NCBI GenBank assembly: GCA_025924845.1
Contig: JAICHN010000293.1
Span: forward strand, 1-6,635
Reading direction: 5' to 3'
DNA from: Chloroflexota bacterium
GTDB taxonomy: Bacteria > Chloroflexota > UBA5177 > JANWHV01
DNA: 6,635 bases
In this document: in pieces, positions 5,363 to 6,635 of the stretch
Numbering within the stretch: the first letter of the stretch is position 1
How the letters are laid out: each line of letters opens with the position of its first letter
Program-made: the position numbers and the translations under genes
Notes under the pieces: model-generated
Told to the model about the DNA's origin: nothing
The model's database searches: none
What the model saw: only the letters and a program-made list of their open reading frames with translations

Positions 5363-6635
5363 CTACCCAGAATGGCTAGCCGGCCCACCCATTTGGGGCG
5401 CGGTTGGTGTACCTACAGGTTCGACCTGCCAGGCATGCGTAGCCACCCGTACGCCCGCGCCACGCAGGACATCGAGCAGGGCCGCGATGCCAAGCTCCCT
5501 GCCCTGGGGAGCGGGCACGGCCGCCCTCAACATTTCCAAATCGATGTTCAGCGTACGCACCTGTACTTCGGCCACCCCTTCGGCCTCAATCAAGGCCAGC
5601 AGGGCCTCCACCTCACCCTCGCAGTCGGTGTAGCCGGGGAAGGTCAGCAGATTGAGCGCCACGTGCAAGCCTGAGTCGGCGGCCAGGCGAATCGATCGCC
5701 GTACATCTGTTGCCGTGTAGCCGCGCGGCTTATAGTAAGCCGAGTAGTGGTCGTCCACGGCGGAAAAGGTACTGACCCGGATGCGCTGCAAGCCCGCCTC
5801 AATCACGGTGCCCAGGCCACGCGTATGCCAGGCATTGGTATTCATATTAATCACCCCGCCACGTGGATGGTCGGCCGGGAGGCGCTCACGAATCAGCCGT
5901 ACCGCCTGAGCAACGGCGCGCCAGCGGTTGAGCGGATCACCCTCGCAGCCCTGCCCGAAACTGATCATCCGCCCCGGTCCACCGGAAAGATGGGCGATTG
6001 CCAGATCCGCCAGGGCCGACGGCGCCGGCGACACGGTTAAGCGCTGCTGCGGCGACGGTACATCGCCGAGTTGCTCCGAGATGCAACCCACGCACTGGGC
6101 GGAGCAGGTGGGCGACGCCGGAAGTGCTCCCTCCCAGCGCTCGTAAAAGATATTCTGGGCGGTGTAACACTGATATTCGAGCGCGCAGCGCGCCAACTGG
6201 GCCAGGAGTTCGTTCTCAGGCTCGGCCCGAAGCCGCGTCTGGACCCTTTCGGCGAGGTCCGGCGTGCCATAATCCGCCGGATTCCAGGTGCCCGGTGCGT
6301 CAATCGGGGCCGAGGCGGCGGCCGGCACACCGTCTACGGATGCCACTGCCGCGTAGCCGAAAAGCGGGAGCGCCCCAGCCCCGGTGCTCTTCTCGTAGGC
6401 AGGAATCAACAGGCGCGCATGCCCGGTAGGAAGGAGGGCGCCGACCGCGAGATCACGGCCGGGGCGCAGGGTGTGCAGCTTTCCCCGCGCGTCGTACCCT
6501 TGCGCCGTACACCCGGGCATCTGACAGAGAGTAGAACCGTCAGGCAAGGGACGCAGAGTGGTCAACGGCATGGTGGCCTGGAATGATTGGCCGGCGGGAC
6601 GCAAGGTAGGATGCTCCAGCAGCGTGCCGTTCGGG
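5363..6635 (-). CDS. Radical SAM protein of unknown function, 5' end beyond right edge
   Basis: A radical SAM enzyme with its cluster motif C-SAQ-C-VG-C at 6106-6083, which binds a [4Fe-4S] cluster and SAM to start radical chemistry. About 60 nt further on, SFGQGCEGDP looks like the glycine-rich SAM-binding strand. VINMNTNAW and the strands up to LNIDLEML complete a barrel. The N-terminal 165 or so residues form an extra domain with additional Cys residues (two near LCQMPGCTAQGYD, two in CALEYQC), possibly for a further metal site. The frame stays open to the window edge, reading NGTLLEHPTLRPAGQS before the first TTG at 6604. That stretch looks coding, so the true start probably lies outside the window. 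The stop is TAG at 5363. The substrate is not recognisable, and the neighbours do not form an obvious maturation cluster. Confidence 0.85.
   Translation of the reverse strand, partial: PNGTLLEHPTLRPAGQSFQATMPLTTLRPLPDGSTLCQMPGCTAQGYDARGKLHTLRPGRDLAVGALLPTGHARLLIPAYEKSTGAGALPLFGYAAVASVDGVPAAASAPIDAPGTWNPADYGTPDLAERVQTRLRAEPENELLAQLARCALEYQCYTAQNIFYERWEGALPASPTCSAQCVGCISEQLGDVPSPQQRLTVSPAPSALADLAIAHLSGGPGRMISFGQGCEGDPLNRWRAVAQAVRLIRERLPADHPRGGVINMNTNAWHTRGLGTVIEAGLQRIRVSTFSAVDDHYSAYYKPRGYTATDVRRSIRLAADSGLHVALNLLTFPGYTDCEGEVEALLALIEAEGVAEVQVRTLNIDLEMLRAAVPAPQGRELGIAALLDVLRGAGVRVATHAWQVEPVGTPTAPQMGGPASHSG

Noticed and set aside
6571..6604. TTG at 6604 or ATG at 6571 as the true start of the radical SAM gene
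   Set aside because: The frame is open to the window edge and the residues upstream look like coding sequence continuing the N-terminal domain. Neither codon has a well-placed ribosome binding site.

Overview
The window is GC-rich bacterial chromosome with tightly packed genes and no mobile element, CRISPR array, tRNA or rRNA. I suspect Chloroflexota or a similar deep-branching, Gram-positive-like lineage. The reasons are the style of the zinc-ribbon threonine synthase, the S-box (SAM-I) leader, a bifunctional-nuclease (DUF151) gene, a roadblock-domain protein, and frequent TTG/GTG starts backed by strong Shine-Dalgarno sequences. This placement is inference, not proven from the window.

Layout. 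Bases 1-145 (minus) hold the first 48 codons of a threonine synthase gene (thrC) that runs off the left edge. Its roughly 250-nt leader (about 146-396) is a complete SAM-I riboswitch. It has a canonical aptamer (262-374), a mutually exclusive antiterminator pairing, and an intrinsic terminator whose U-tract ends just before the thrC ribosome binding site. A good promoter lies upstream (403-432). Diverging to the right, a promoter at 486-513 should drive a two-gene operon. It encodes a 155-aa bifunctional-nuclease-family protein (566-1033, TTG start) and, overlapping it by one base, a 324-aa ornithine cyclodeaminase/mu-crystallin family dehydrogenase (1033-2007).

The right two thirds is read on the minus strand and converges on that operon with only 36 bases between stop codons. 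In transcription order it holds three genes. First is a radical SAM protein of unknown function that enters from beyond the right edge (6635-5363). After 123 bases with a candidate promoter comes a 622-aa protein (5239-3371) with one N-terminal membrane helix, a long disordered Pro/Gly/Ala/Ser linker and a C-terminal roadblock/LC7-like domain. Last is the ribosome-associated GTPase Obg (3381-2044), whose start lies inside the last codons of the roadblock gene.

Two items deserve attention. One is the SAM-sensing leader on a threonine-synthase gene rather than a methionine gene. The other is the translational coupling of a membrane-anchored roadblock protein to Obg, because roadblock proteins elsewhere are partners and regulators of small GTPases.
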